Shown in pieces: positions 18,229 through 27,800 of a stretch of DNA of 64,000 nt. Source of the DNA: Betaproteobacteria bacterium GR16-43 (GTDB lineage Bacteria > Pseudomonadota > Gammaproteobacteria > Burkholderiales > Usitatibacteraceae); contig CP019169.1 of NCBI GenBank assembly GCA_001953215.1, positions 3,038,001 to 3,102,000 of the forward strand, given 5' to 3'. The first letter of the stretch is position 1, and the number at the start of each line of letters is the position of its first letter. The notes below the pieces were generated by a model. It made no database searches and was not told where the DNA came from. It was given only the letters and a program-made list of their open reading frames with translations. The translations under genes were made by a program, and so were the position numbers.

Positions 18229-21200
18229 TGCCGTCGGCGTTCAGGTCGGCGAGACGCTTCGCGCTCCAGCCTCCACCGGCGTTCACGATCTGTTGCGTAG
18301 CCGTCGGCGTGAGGCCGTTCATCAGGTAGATCGCCGCGCGTCCATCGGGGTGCTGGAAGAAGAGGTCCGTCTTCCCGTCGCCGTTGAAGTCGCCCACGCG
18401 AGTCACGCTCCAACCGGTGCCCGCGTTCAGCAGCGTCGAGCCGCTCGACATCGCGGTGCCGTTCATCAACCACGCGGCGACCGTTCCGTCCGTGTTCTGC
18501 CACAGGATGTCGGCCTTGCCGTCGCCATCGAGGTCGGGCGTGTGCACGGCCGTCCAGTTGCCGGCGTTGAGGATCTGCGCGCTCGATTTCACGGCAAGTC
18601 CATGCATGAGCCAGATCGCGTGACGGCCATCCGTGTGCCGGAAGAGCAGGTCGTCGTTGCCGTCGCCGTCGAAGTCGGCGGTGCGGATCACGCTCCAGCC
18701 GGTGCCGGCGGGAAGCAGCGTGGCGCCGCCCGTGATCGTCGTGCCGTTCATCGTCCACGCGGCGATCGTGCCGTCGGCATGCTGGAAGAGCAGGTCGGCC
18801 TTGCCGTCGCCATCGAGGTCGGGCGTGTGGGTGACGGTGAAGCCGCTACCGGCATCCAGCACCTGCGCTGTTTGCTGCGCCGATTTTCCGTTCATGAGGT
18901 AGATCGCCACACGGCCGTCGTTGTGCGTCCACACGAGGTCGCTTTTCCCGTCGCCGTTGAAGTCGGCCACGTTCGTCACGCTCCAGCCCGCAGCCAGGCC
19001 GAGGATCTCCTGCGAGTCCGTTCGCGTCGTGCCGTTCATGAGCCAGATGGCTGCGCGGCCATCGGTCCTCGCGAACAGGAGATCCGAAGTGCCGCCCCCG
19101 TCAAAGTCGAACGCCGCCTTGCTCCCGGGAACGAATCCGCCGCCACCAAGGAAGCGGGCGATGCTGGCCACGCCGTCCGCGGTTTGGCCCGCCACGACGA
19201 TCCCGTCGTCCGGCTGGATCGTGAAGACCCGCCTAACCAGCCCGTTGGAGCCGACGGGCGTGCTGGCGCTGCCGCCCTCGCCGAACGAGACATCGAGCGT
19301 TCCGTCCGGATTGAAACGACTAACGCGCAGCCTGGACTCCATCTCTCCGGCGACGATCATCCGTCCTTGAGCATCGATGGCCATCGAGCCCCAGGTCGAC
19401 GGCTTCTGGTACGTTCCTCCGTTTCCGAAGGCGGCGTCGAGGTTCCCGCTCGGCAGGTAGCGCTTGAAGTACGTTTCACCCAGCACGAGGATGCGCTGGC
19501 CCTCGACGATCGCCGCATCATGGACTTCGCCGTAGGCGATGGGAGTAACGACGCGCCCGCCGTTGCCGAATCCGGGATCGGGCAGGCCCGCGGTCGTATA
19601 CCTGCGGATCACGAGGCTTCTCGAGTTGAGGTAGTAGCTGCCAACCAGGACGATCATCCCGTCTTGCTGCAGCCTCAGGGTCGGAAACGATTCGTAGACC
19701 CGCTGAGCCCCCTCGAACACCAGTGGCGGGATCATGACGCCGCCATTGCCGAATGTCGCGTCCGGCGATCCATCGGTGTTGTATCGCGCGAGCGCACCCC
19801 GCCCGCCCAGCGCCAGCAACTTGCCGTCGGGCTGGACGACGATCTGCGCGATGTTGTCGAACGTGGCGTCATTCAGCGTGACGATTCCGGACGTCCCGAA
19901 TCCGTTGTCGACCGAGCCATCGGCGTTGAGTCGTGCGAACTTCGTCACGTTGTATTCGGTACTTGCGAGGAGGATCTTCCCGTCGGCTTGCAGCGCGGAC
20001 CTGAATGACGACATCGGAGGCGATACGCGGCCGCCGGCTCCAAAGGACACGTCCGGCCCGCCGCTCGCATTCAACTGCACGACGAACGGAGACGCACTGC
20101 CCGATCCGATGACGACGAGCTTGCCGTCGGGTCGCGCGAGGAGAGCACTGATCGTCGAGGGCCCCGAATCAGCATAGGGAATGGCGTGCGCCACGCCCTG
20201 CACGCCGAAAGATGTGTCGACCGATCCATCGGCCAGCAGGCGAGCGGCTTCGAGCGAAAGGCCGTGGTTTCCGGCGACGGCGATCTTGCCGCCCGCGGCC
20301 AGGCCGATCGCATTCAGGAAGTACGGACCGGCACGCGCGAACCCCGCGTCTCCGAACGTGGGGTCGAGACCGCCAGTCGCACTGTAGCGAGCCACATAAC
20401 CCACATTTCCGAAGTCGTTCAAGAGGAACGCGTTGCCACCAAGCAGGATTCGCCCGTCGGCAAGCAATGCGATGCTTTTCGCGACGCCGTCGGCATCGGG
20501 ATGGGGAAGCCCGGATGCGACGAGGCCGGCGTTGCCGAATGAGGCATCGAGCGTGCCATCGGTGTTGTATCTCGCCATGGCCCAACGATCGGGGTGGCTC
20601 GCCGAAGACTGTGCGGTTCCCGCGACTACGATCTTGCCGTCCGGGGCGATGGCGACCGTACTCGCGTGATCCAGCACGGGGCCGGCGCGAAAGTTCGTGA
20701 TCGCGATGCCGCCGGTGGCGAACGCCGGGTCGAGCGCGCCCGTGGGCATGAGGCGCACAACGCAGAAGGCGGCTTGTGCCTGGAAGGAAGGTGCTGAGCT
20801 GTAGCCCCCGCCGGCCCCGACGATGCGGCCATCGGGCTGGATCGCCAGGGAGGATGCCAAGCAGTAGTTCGTGGCGTCTCTCGTCGGCGCTCGCCCGCCG
20901 GTTCCGAAAGTGGTGTCGAGGACACCCTGCGCATCCAGCCGGAGGACCATCACGGTTCCATCGGAACCGGCCAGAAGGATGCCTCCGTCCGGCTGCAGCG
21001 CGACCGCACTTGCATTGACGTATTGCGACAGCGCGTCGACAGCGGCTAGCCCTGCCGCGCCAAACGAGGTGTCACGCGATCCGTCCGGGTGGAACCGCGC
21101 GACGACAAGGCGGGAGGAACCGTATACCTGTCCCGAATCCGGGAGGAACTCGACGCCGGCGGCCACGATCTTTCCATCGGGTTGCACGGCGAGGGCAGTC

Positions 21201-21526
21201 AGGACGTGTGGCCGGTCCTGGCTGAGCGGGTTCTTGATGTTTCCATTCGCTCCGAAGGCGGAGTCGATCGACCCATCGACATTGAATCGGGAAATGGTCG
21301 AGCTGGTGAGATGGCCCTGCGCCCGGCCACCGACGACGATCTTGCCGTCGGCCTGCACGGCCATCGCGTTGCCTTCGGTCCAGGCGTCGCCGCTGGGAAA
21401 GAGGACCTTGCCGCCGGTTCCGAAAGTGGTGTCGAGGTCGCCGGGCGCCGCCTGCGCCAGCGCGCAAGCGAACATCGTGATCGCGGTGAATGCGCTTCGC
21501 GCAATCCTCGCTACATTCGTATTCAT
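18098..21526 (-). CDS. G7: delta-60 repeat propeller protein with FG-GAP propeller, first of a coupled trio
   Basis: This 1142-residue protein starts at ATG 21526 with a strong GGGGGAAG seven bases upstream. The signal peptide covers about 1-26 (FACALAQA-APGDLDTTF). Delta-60 repeats fill about 28-795, for example VQPDGKIVAAG and PDGSRDTSFGAAG. Seven canonical FG-GAP blades end at WSVSGVSP. The codons for this tail also supply the ribosome-binding site of G6. Upstream is a 174-nt gap containing the terminator of G8, so G7-G6-G5, and perhaps everything to G1, could form a separate transcript starting in that gap. I could not see a convincing promoter there. Role unknown; location outside the cytoplasm is inferred from the signal peptide. 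Confidence 0.92.
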   Translation of the reverse strand: MNTNVARIARSAFTAITMFACALAQAAPGDLDTTFGTGGKVLFPSGDAWTEGNAMAVQADGKIVVGGRAQGHLTSSTISRFNVDGSIDSAFGANGNIKNPLSQDRPHVLTALAVQPDGKIVAAGVEFLPDSGQVYGSSRLVVARFHPDGSRDTSFGAAGLAAVDALSQYVNASAVALQPDGGILLAGSDGTVMVLRLDAQGVLDTTFGTGGRAPTRDATNYCLASSLAIQPDGRIVGAGGGYSSAPSFQAQAAFCVVRLMPTGALDPAFATGGIAITNFRAGPVLDHASTVAIAPDGKIVVAGTAQSSASHPDRWAMARYNTDGTLDASFGNAGLVASGLPHPDADGVAKSIALLADGRILLGGNAFLLNDFGNVGYVARYSATGGLDPTFGDAGFARAGPYFLNAIGLAAGGKIAVAGNHGLSLEAARLLADGSVDTSFGVQGVAHAIPYADSGPSTISALLARPDGKLVVIGSGSASPFVVQLNASGGPDVSFGAGGRVSPPMSSFRSALQADGKILLASTEYNVTKFARLNADGSVDNGFGTSGIVTLNDATFDNIAQIVVQPDGKLLALGGRGALARYNTDGSPDATFGNGGVMIPPLVFEGAQRVYESFPTLRLQQDGMIVLVGSYYLNSRSLVIRRYTTAGLPDPGFGNGGRVVTPIAYGEVHDAAIVEGQRILVLGETYFKRYLPSGNLDAAFGNGGTYQKPSTWGSMAIDAQGRMIVAGEMESRLRVSRFNPDGTLDVSFGEGGSASTPVGSNGLVRRVFTIQPDDGIVVAGQTADGVASIARFLGGGGFVPGSKAAFDFDGGGTSDLLFARTDGRAAIWLMNGTTRTDSQEILGLAAGWSVTNVADFNGDGKSDLVWTHNDGRVAIYLMNGKSAQQTAQVLDAGSGFTVTHTPDLDGDGKADLLFQHADGTIAAWTMNGTTITGGATLLPAGTGWSVIRTADFDGDGNDDLLFRHTDGRHAIWLMHGLAVKSSAQILNAGNWTAVHTPDLDGDGKADILWQNTDGTVAAWLMNGTAMSSGSTLLNAGTGWSVTRVGDFNGDGKTDLFFQHPDGRAAIYLMNGLTPTATQQIVNAGGGWSAKRLADLNADGKADIVWEHSDGRVAVWLMNGTSMMSGQEILGPGTGWSVSGVSP

Positions 21527-21645
21527 GTTGAATCTTCCCCCTCATTCGGTTCTGGAGGGGTAGAGCAGGATCCGTACCATGCCCTTATGACGCGTTTTGG
21601 CCGGTTTCCCCGTTGCGTGGGCCACCAACTGGGCGCAAAAGTAAC

Positions 21646-21675
21646 GCGCCCCGTCACCTTGCGATGACGGGGCGC
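21646..21675 (-). terminator. Intrinsic terminator after G8
   Basis: A perfect 11-bp stem (21646-21656 pairing with 21665-21675) with an 8-nt loop lies 25 nt past the G8 stop. In the leftward direction it is followed by GTTACTTTT, a short interrupted T tract. It separates G8 from G7. Confidence 0.75.
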
Positions 21676-21700
21676 CGTGTTGCGTCAGGTGCGGGGTGGG

Positions 21701-24700
21701 CTACTGGCTTACGCCCGAAACACTCCAGCCCGTTCCGGTTCCGATGATTCCGGTGCCGCTCGTCATCGTGGTTCCGTTCATCAACCAGAGCGCCGTGCTG
21801 CCATCGACGTTCTGCCACACGATGTCGGCCTTCCCGTCGCCATTGAGATCCACGAGGCGCTTCGCGCTCCAACCGCCGCCCGCGTTGAGGATCTGCGTGG
21901 TTTGTGTTGGAACAAGTCCATTCATAAGGTAGATCGCCGCGCGCCCATCGGCATTCAGGAAGAAGAGATCGCTCTTCCCGTCGCCGTCGAAGTCTCCGAC
22001 GCGAGTCACGTTCCAGCCGTGCGCTCCGGCATTGAGCAATCCCACGCCCGAGGTCATCGCGGTTCCGTTCATGAGCCACACGGCGATCGTGCCATCCGTG
22101 TTCTGCCACACGAGGTCGGCCTTGCCGTCGCCGTTCAGGTCCGGCGTGTGCGTCGCGGTCCAGTTGCCGGCGTTCAGGATCTGCGCGGTGGATTTCACCG
22201 CGAGCCCGTTCATGAGCCAGATCGCGTGGCGGCCGTCGGTATTGCGCCACAGAAGATCGCCCTTGCCGTCGCCGTCGAAGTCCGCGGTGCCGATCACGCT
22301 CCAGCCGTGCGCGCCGGCGCCGAGGAGGCCGACGCCGCCGGTCATCGTGGTGCCGTTCATGGTCCACACCGCGACCGAGCCGTCGACGTTCTGGAAGACG
22401 AGGTCCGCCTTGCCGTCACCGTCGAGGTCGGGGGTGTGCGTCACGGACCAGCCGCCGCCGGCATTCAGGATCTGCTGCGTGGCGAGCGGCGTCGTGCCAT
22501 TCATGAGGTAGATCGCGATGCGCCCGTCGGTGTGCTTCCACACGAGGTCGGTCTTGCCGTCGCCGTTGAAGTCGGCCGTGTTGGTGACGCTGAAGCCCGT
22601 GCCCGCGCCGATGATTTCCTGCGTCGCGGTGGGCGCGATGCCGTTCATGAGCCAGATCGCCGCGCGGCCATCGGTGTTGGCAAAGAGGAGATCGCCCTTG
22701 CCGCTCGCATCGAAGTCGGGTGCGACCTTGCCGAGGGCCGTGAATGCGAAGTTCGTGATCGACCATGAGCCACCGACCGCGCGCTTGATGCGCATCGCGT
22801 TCAGGCCCTTGCGCATCGTGACCGTGAGGCTCGTGGATTGCCCGGCGGACGTGGGCAGCGAAACGTTCGTCGCCACCAGCGCGTTGTCCAGCTCGACGCG
22901 AAAGGTCTCGCCCGCGGGCGCGGTGCCGGTGAACACGAGCTTGAAGGTGCCCGCGTTGTCGGCGCGCAGCAGGTACTCGACATAACCCGGGAAGCCGAAC
23001 GGTCCCGCGCTGCCGGTCACCGGGCCCGCCGTGTTCGCGCTGCCACGGAAATTTCCGCCGGCCACCGGCGCGGTGATCGGCGCACCGATGGTGATCGCGG
23101 GCAGGGGAGCCGCGAGGATGTCGTCGATGCACTGGTTCTTCGGCACCGCCTGGTTGGTCATGTCCTCGACGAGCGGCCACATGCCGAACTGCGTCTGGTA
23201 GCTGTCGGCACCGGCATTGAACCAGAGGATGTGCTCGAAGCCGTGCGCGTGCCACAGGTTGATCAAGTCGCGGCAGATCGTGCGGACCTGCGGGTCGAGG
23301 TTCGCGGCTCGCTTGGCGGCGATGTTGTTCGCGCCGAAGTTGTCGAAGCCCGCTTCGTACGCGACGACTTTCAGTCCATACCAGGCGCCGAGGCCCGCAT
23401 GCGTGATGTATTGGTACGCGTTGGATTCCGACGGCGAGTTGGCCACGCCGGCCGCCATGCCATCGAGGATCTGCTGCGCGGTGAGGCCGGCGCCTTCGTC
23501 CGCGTTTCCATCGGGAATCGCGGAGGCGAAGATATAAGGTGCGCCGCTGATCGCATAGAAGATCGTGTCGGGCTTGATGCCGAGGCCTTCGTCGACCAGC
23601 CGCAGCCCCTCGCTCACGATGAAGCTGTTGGCCATCTGGCCGGCCAGCACCGGGCGCACGCGCGTGTTGATCGCGGCCGCACCCCACACCGTCTTGAAGA
23701 TGTCGCTCACTTCCTTCAGCCGCAGGGCCACGCGCCTGAAGCCGAGCGTGGTGGCATCCGTGGTGCCGTCGAAGCGCAGCGGCGAACCACCGGGAGATGC
23801 GGCGGCGAGGTCGCGGTTGATGGTGGCGCCGTTGAAGAAGGTGCCGCCGTTCATGTTGTCCATGTCGGTGTCGCGCAGGCTGAAGTTCCACAGCTCGTTG
23901 CCGTACTCGACGTAGACGTTGAGGCTGGGAGAGAGGCGGTCGCGCAGGAGTGTGGCGAGGTTGGTCACGTACTCGTCGTTCGCCTGCACGGGGATGTTGA
24001 TCCACGCGTCGTGGCCCATCGCGTTGGCGGCGTCGATCACCGTCTCCCATTGGGCGATGTACTGCTGGGTCTTCAACTTCTCCGGCGTGGTGCGGTCGGC
24101 CCACGCGATGGAGCGATTGCCGTTGGTGCGCGTCCAGTCGAGGAAACGCAGCACCGGGAAGCGTCCCGCGTGGGCCTGCCACGGTGCGTGGAGCAGCGGC
24201 GGATTGTCCGCGTTGTAGCCGGGCCGCACGATGCGCACGTTCTTCACCGTGCCGCCCGTCGCGCTGAAGTCCACGATCATGTTCTCCGCGCCTGCAGGAA
24301 AGACGAGGTCGGCGCGCGTGGTGTTGGTGCCGGCGTCGAACGTCTTGTTCGCGATCGTGCCTTCACCGCCGGTGGCGAGGTTCGCCTGGCCGTTGAAGAC
24401 GATCTTGTAGGTGCCCGCGAGCCCGGCCGTGCTGTTCTGTGCGGCCATCGCGAGGATGCGGAAGTCCGTCGTGGGCCAGCCGTCGGCGCCGATGGGGGCC
24501 AGGTTGGCGGGCGTGAAGTCATCGAAGGTCCCCAGCTTCAGGAACCTGCGCGACTGCTTCACCACGTCGGCGAACTCGTGGTTGCGGCGGAAGTCGCCGA
24601 TGAAGTTCAGGTTGGCGCCGAGCTTGTCGTGGGCATTGGCGCCCAGCGAAATCACGACGACGAATGCAGCGAGGAGTGCGGCCGGAAGGAGTGTGCGCAT
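21701..24700 (-). CDS. G8: glycoside-hydrolase-like secreted protein with carbohydrate-binding-like domain and FG-GAP propeller
   Basis: This 999-residue protein has a signal peptide at 1-23 (VISLGANA-HDKLG). Residues about 24-540 resemble a (beta/alpha)8 glycoside hydrolase of clan GH-A: VEYGNELWNF at 264-273 contains the Asn-Glu pair (N268-E269) that carries the acid/base in that clan. VAYEAGFD with E449 is a candidate nucleophile. Residues about 545-650 (GYVEYLLRADNAGTFKLVF, then TFRVELDN) look like a jelly-roll carbohydrate-binding module. Seven FG-GAP blades span about 655-999. This is the clearest possible sugar-active head in the array, although activity is inferred and the substrate unknown. 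The start at 24700 rests on the signal peptide; the Shine-Dalgarno is weak. The gene is flanked by a terminator downstream and a REP-like hairpin plus 11-bp repeats upstream, so it may be a single transcription unit. Confidence 0.88.
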   Translation of the reverse strand: MRTLLPAALLAAFVVVISLGANAHDKLGANLNFIGDFRRNHEFADVVKQSRRFLKLGTFDDFTPANLAPIGADGWPTTDFRILAMAAQNSTAGLAGTYKIVFNGQANLATGGEGTIANKTFDAGTNTTRADLVFPAGAENMIVDFSATGGTVKNVRIVRPGYNADNPPLLHAPWQAHAGRFPVLRFLDWTRTNGNRSIAWADRTTPEKLKTQQYIAQWETVIDAANAMGHDAWINIPVQANDEYVTNLATLLRDRLSPSLNVYVEYGNELWNFSLRDTDMDNMNGGTFFNGATINRDLAAASPGGSPLRFDGTTDATTLGFRRVALRLKEVSDIFKTVWGAAAINTRVRPVLAGQMANSFIVSEGLRLVDEGLGIKPDTIFYAISGAPYIFASAIPDGNADEGAGLTAQQILDGMAAGVANSPSESNAYQYITHAGLGAWYGLKVVAYEAGFDNFGANNIAAKRAANLDPQVRTICRDLINLWHAHGFEHILWFNAGADSYQTQFGMWPLVEDMTNQAVPKNQCIDDILAAPLPAITIGAPITAPVAGGNFRGSANTAGPVTGSAGPFGFPGYVEYLLRADNAGTFKLVFTGTAPAGETFRVELDNALVATNVSLPTSAGQSTSLTVTMRKGLNAMRIKRAVGGSWSITNFAFTALGKVAPDFDASGKGDLLFANTDGRAAIWLMNGIAPTATQEIIGAGTGFSVTNTADFNGDGKTDLVWKHTDGRIAIYLMNGTTPLATQQILNAGGGWSVTHTPDLDGDGKADLVFQNVDGSVAVWTMNGTTMTGGVGLLGAGAHGWSVIGTADFDGDGKGDLLWRNTDGRHAIWLMNGLAVKSTAQILNAGNWTATHTPDLNGDGKADLVWQNTDGTIAVWLMNGTAMTSGVGLLNAGAHGWNVTRVGDFDGDGKSDLFFLNADGRAAIYLMNGLVPTQTTQILNAGGGWSAKRLVDLNGDGKADIVWQNVDGSTALWLMNGTTMTSGTGIIGTGTGWSVSGVSQ

Positions 24701-24780
24701 GATCGTTGTTTTGCCTGCGTGAGGGACACGTGCAAGCTACACGATCGAACCGCTCCTGGATGTAGGAACTTTCAGCCGGA

Positions 24781-24807
24781 ATTCACGATCGATTCACGAT
24801 CGTGAAT
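24781..24807. promoter_or_regulatory. Tandem 11-bp direct repeat and 16-bp palindrome upstream of G8
   Basis: ATTCACGATCG occurs twice in exact tandem (24781-24802). The second copy forms a perfect 16-bp palindrome (24792-24807). It lies 81-107 nt upstream of the G8 start. The 11-bp spacing places the sites on one helix face, as in response-regulator operators. Related 11-mers lie upstream of G19. A regulatory role is inferred. Confidence 0.45.
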
Positions 24808-24829
24808 AAAGGGGTCAGACTCCTTTATT
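24805..24829. repeat. REP-like hairpin between G9 and G8
   Basis: An 8-bp stem AATAAAGG (24805-24812) pairs with CCTTTATT (24822-24829) around GGTCAGACT. The GGGGTCAGAC core resembles small palindromic repeats scattered in many proteobacterial genomes (recalled, not searched). CCTTTATTGGCTG is repeated directly at 24822-24834 and 24838-24850; the second copy includes the G9 stop codon, as if the element duplicated its target. It may also terminate G9 transcripts. Confidence 0.5.
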
Positions 24830-24840
24830 GGCTGCCCCCT

Positions 24841-27800
24841 TTATTGGCTGACGCCCGAAACACTCCATCCCGTCCCGGTCCCAAGGATCCCCGCTCCGCT
24901 CGTCATCGTGGTTCCGTTCATCAACCACACGGCGGTGCTGCCGTTCACGTTCTCCCACACGATGTCGGCTTTGCCATCGCCGTTGAGATCCAGGAGACGC
25001 TTCGCACTCCAGCCACTACCGGCATTGAGGATCTGCGTCGTTTGCGTCGGCGTGATCCCGTTCATGAGATAGATCGCGGCTCTTCCGTCCGTGTGCATGA
25101 AGAAGAGATCCGCTTTCCCGTCGCCGTCGAAGTCACCGGTACGCGTCACACTCCAGCCCGAGCCCGCATTGAGCAGCCCGGTACCGGAAGTCATCGCGGC
25201 GCCGTTCATGAGCCACACCGCGATCGTTCCATCCGTGTGTTGCCAGACGATGTCGGCTTTGCCATCGCCGTTCAGGTCCGGGGTGTGCGTCGCGGTCCAG
25301 CCGCCGGCGTTCAAGATCTGCACGGTCGACTTGATCGCGACACCGTTCATCAGCCAGATCGCGTGACGCCCGTCCGTGTGGCGGAAGAGGAGATCGTCCA
25401 TCCCGTCGCCGTCGAAGTCGGCTGCCTTGATGACGGTCCATCCCGTGCCGGAGCCGAGGAGGGTCGTACCGCCCGTCATCGCGGTTCCGTTCATCGTCCA
25501 AACCGCGATCGTTCCGTCGGTGTGCTGGAAGACGAGATCCGCTTTGCCGTCGCCATTCAGGTCCGGTGTGTGCGTCACGCTCCAGCCGCCGGCATTGAGG
25601 ATCTGCGCGGTCGAGGAGGGCGTCGTGCCGTTCATGAGATAGATCGCGATGCGCCCATCGGTGTGGCGCCACACGAGATCGGTCTTGCCGTCGCCGTTGA
25701 AGTCGGCGGCGTTCGTAGCCTCCCAGCCCGTGACGGCGCCGATGATCCCCTCCATCCGGACCGGCGCGATGCCGTCCATCAGCCAGATCGCCGCGCGGCC
25801 GTCCCACGCGTTGACCCAGAGGAGATCGCCGCGCCCTTCACCGCTGAAATCGTGATCCGTCTGTCGGGACGCGTGAAGCTTGCGCGCCGCCAGAATGTAC
25901 GGGGAAGGGCCCGTCGTCGTCGCGATGGCAAGCACCACGCTCGAGTCGCGGCCAACCATGCCCACCACGCGCCCCTCGGTCGAGCTGTCGGGAATCAGGA
26001 CCTGACCGTCGAGGCCGAACGCGCTGTCGCGCAAGCCGTTGGCCATATAGCGCGTGACACACAGGTCGTACGTGGAACTCGGGTGCCGGTTGCAGGTGCC
26101 CGAGAGCAGGATGCCGCCATCCGAGTCGAGTGCCATCGCGGCGGGACTCTCGTGGGGAGCCCAGTTGGACAGCGGCGTTGTCCCGCCGTTTCCGAATGTG
26201 GGGTCCGGCGTACCGTCCGGCATCAGCCGCGCCGCCCCCATCAAGGTGCCGAAGTCTCCCGACCGTCCGCCGCCCACGACAATGCGTCCCATCGAATCGA
26301 GGGCAATACCTACGACACCGTCCGCCGACGGAGGCGTGATCGTAGCGATGCCGCCAGTGCCGAACGACGGATCCGGGGATCCATCCGCGAGCAATCGGCG
26401 CACGACCCAATCGCGAAAGCCCCCGGCCAGGAGGACCTTCCCGTCGGCTTGCACTTCGAGTTGGCTGTAGGGACTGACGTTGGTGGCGTTCGGCAGCGTG
26501 AGCTTGCCGCCGCTGCCGAACGAAGCGACCAGGGTGCCATTGGCATCGAGGCGTTCGAGATAGGTTCCGGTGGATGACTTCGCGAGTACGAAGTACCCGC
26601 CTTCGGGCCGTACCTTGATGCGCGTGGGCTCCAGGTTTGGGTCCGCTTGAAGGGCGACACCCTGGTTGCCGAAGGTCGGATCCAGCGAGCCATCGGCAAG
26701 GTAGCGGACCCATGCGACGTCGCGCACGTAGTTGAGCGGCCCCACACGGGTCGTCCGGACGCCGGCCACGGTCAGGCGGCCATCGGGTTCCGTCGTGCTC
26801 GTCGATGACACAACGCTGCTCTCCGTGCCGAGGTCGGTCCGCACGAAACCGTTCGTGCCGAACGCGGGATCTTGCGTACCGTCGTCGAGGTAGCGCGCGA
26901 CGGTGATGTACGACCGCAGCTTGTCCATCCCCGATCCGGTGGCGATCACGCGACCATCGGGCATCGCGTGGACAGCGTTCCAGGAAGCTCGATCGCCATT
27001 GCCGAAGTCGGTCATGGCAATGCCACCCGATGCGAACGTCGGGTCGATCGACCCGTTTGCCCCGAGGCGGACGACCGTGAAGTCGTCGCTGTTTCGCAAC
27101 CAGGTCCCGGCGAACACCAGTTTTCCATCCGCCTGCGTGGCGATGGCCCCGCGCGCACCGCTGATGTTGGATCCAAATGGCGGTAACGGAAGCGGAGGCA
27201 TTCCGATGGAAACGACGCCCGCGTTGCCGAACGTCGCATCGGGCGCGCCGTTGGCGAGGAAGCGCGCGGCGGGAAAGCCAATGCCCACCGAGCCACCGGT
27301 CACGACCATGGCGCCATCCGCTTGCACCGTGATGCCAGTGATCCAACCGCCGGCCCCGGGTTGTGCCACCGTCGCGGCGAGGCCCGCATTGCCGAACGTC
27401 ACGTCGACGCCGCCGTTGGCTCCGTAGCCCACGACCGCGAAGGCGCTGTTGCCAAACGCGCCGAGGCTGCCTGCCGCGAGGATGCGGCCGTTCGGCTGCA
27501 GGGCCAGCGTCACGTCGCCCTCCGCGGCCAGCAGGTCCATCGTGGAAGGGGCGAAGGTGTTGTCGAGCGATCCGTTGTCGCCGAGGCGAACAACGACTTG
27601 CGCGTTGCTCCACTCGACCGAATTGCGGGCGATCAGCGCGTAGCCGCCGAGGAGGATGCGACCGTCGGCCTGCACGACGATTGACGAGGCGCCCTCGCGG
27701 GGTGCGAGCTGTGTTGGAATCGACGCGACACCCGCAGTGCCGAATGACGAGTCCACGCCGCCGTTCGCCTGGAATCGCCAGGCCGTGATGTGGCCGTCGG

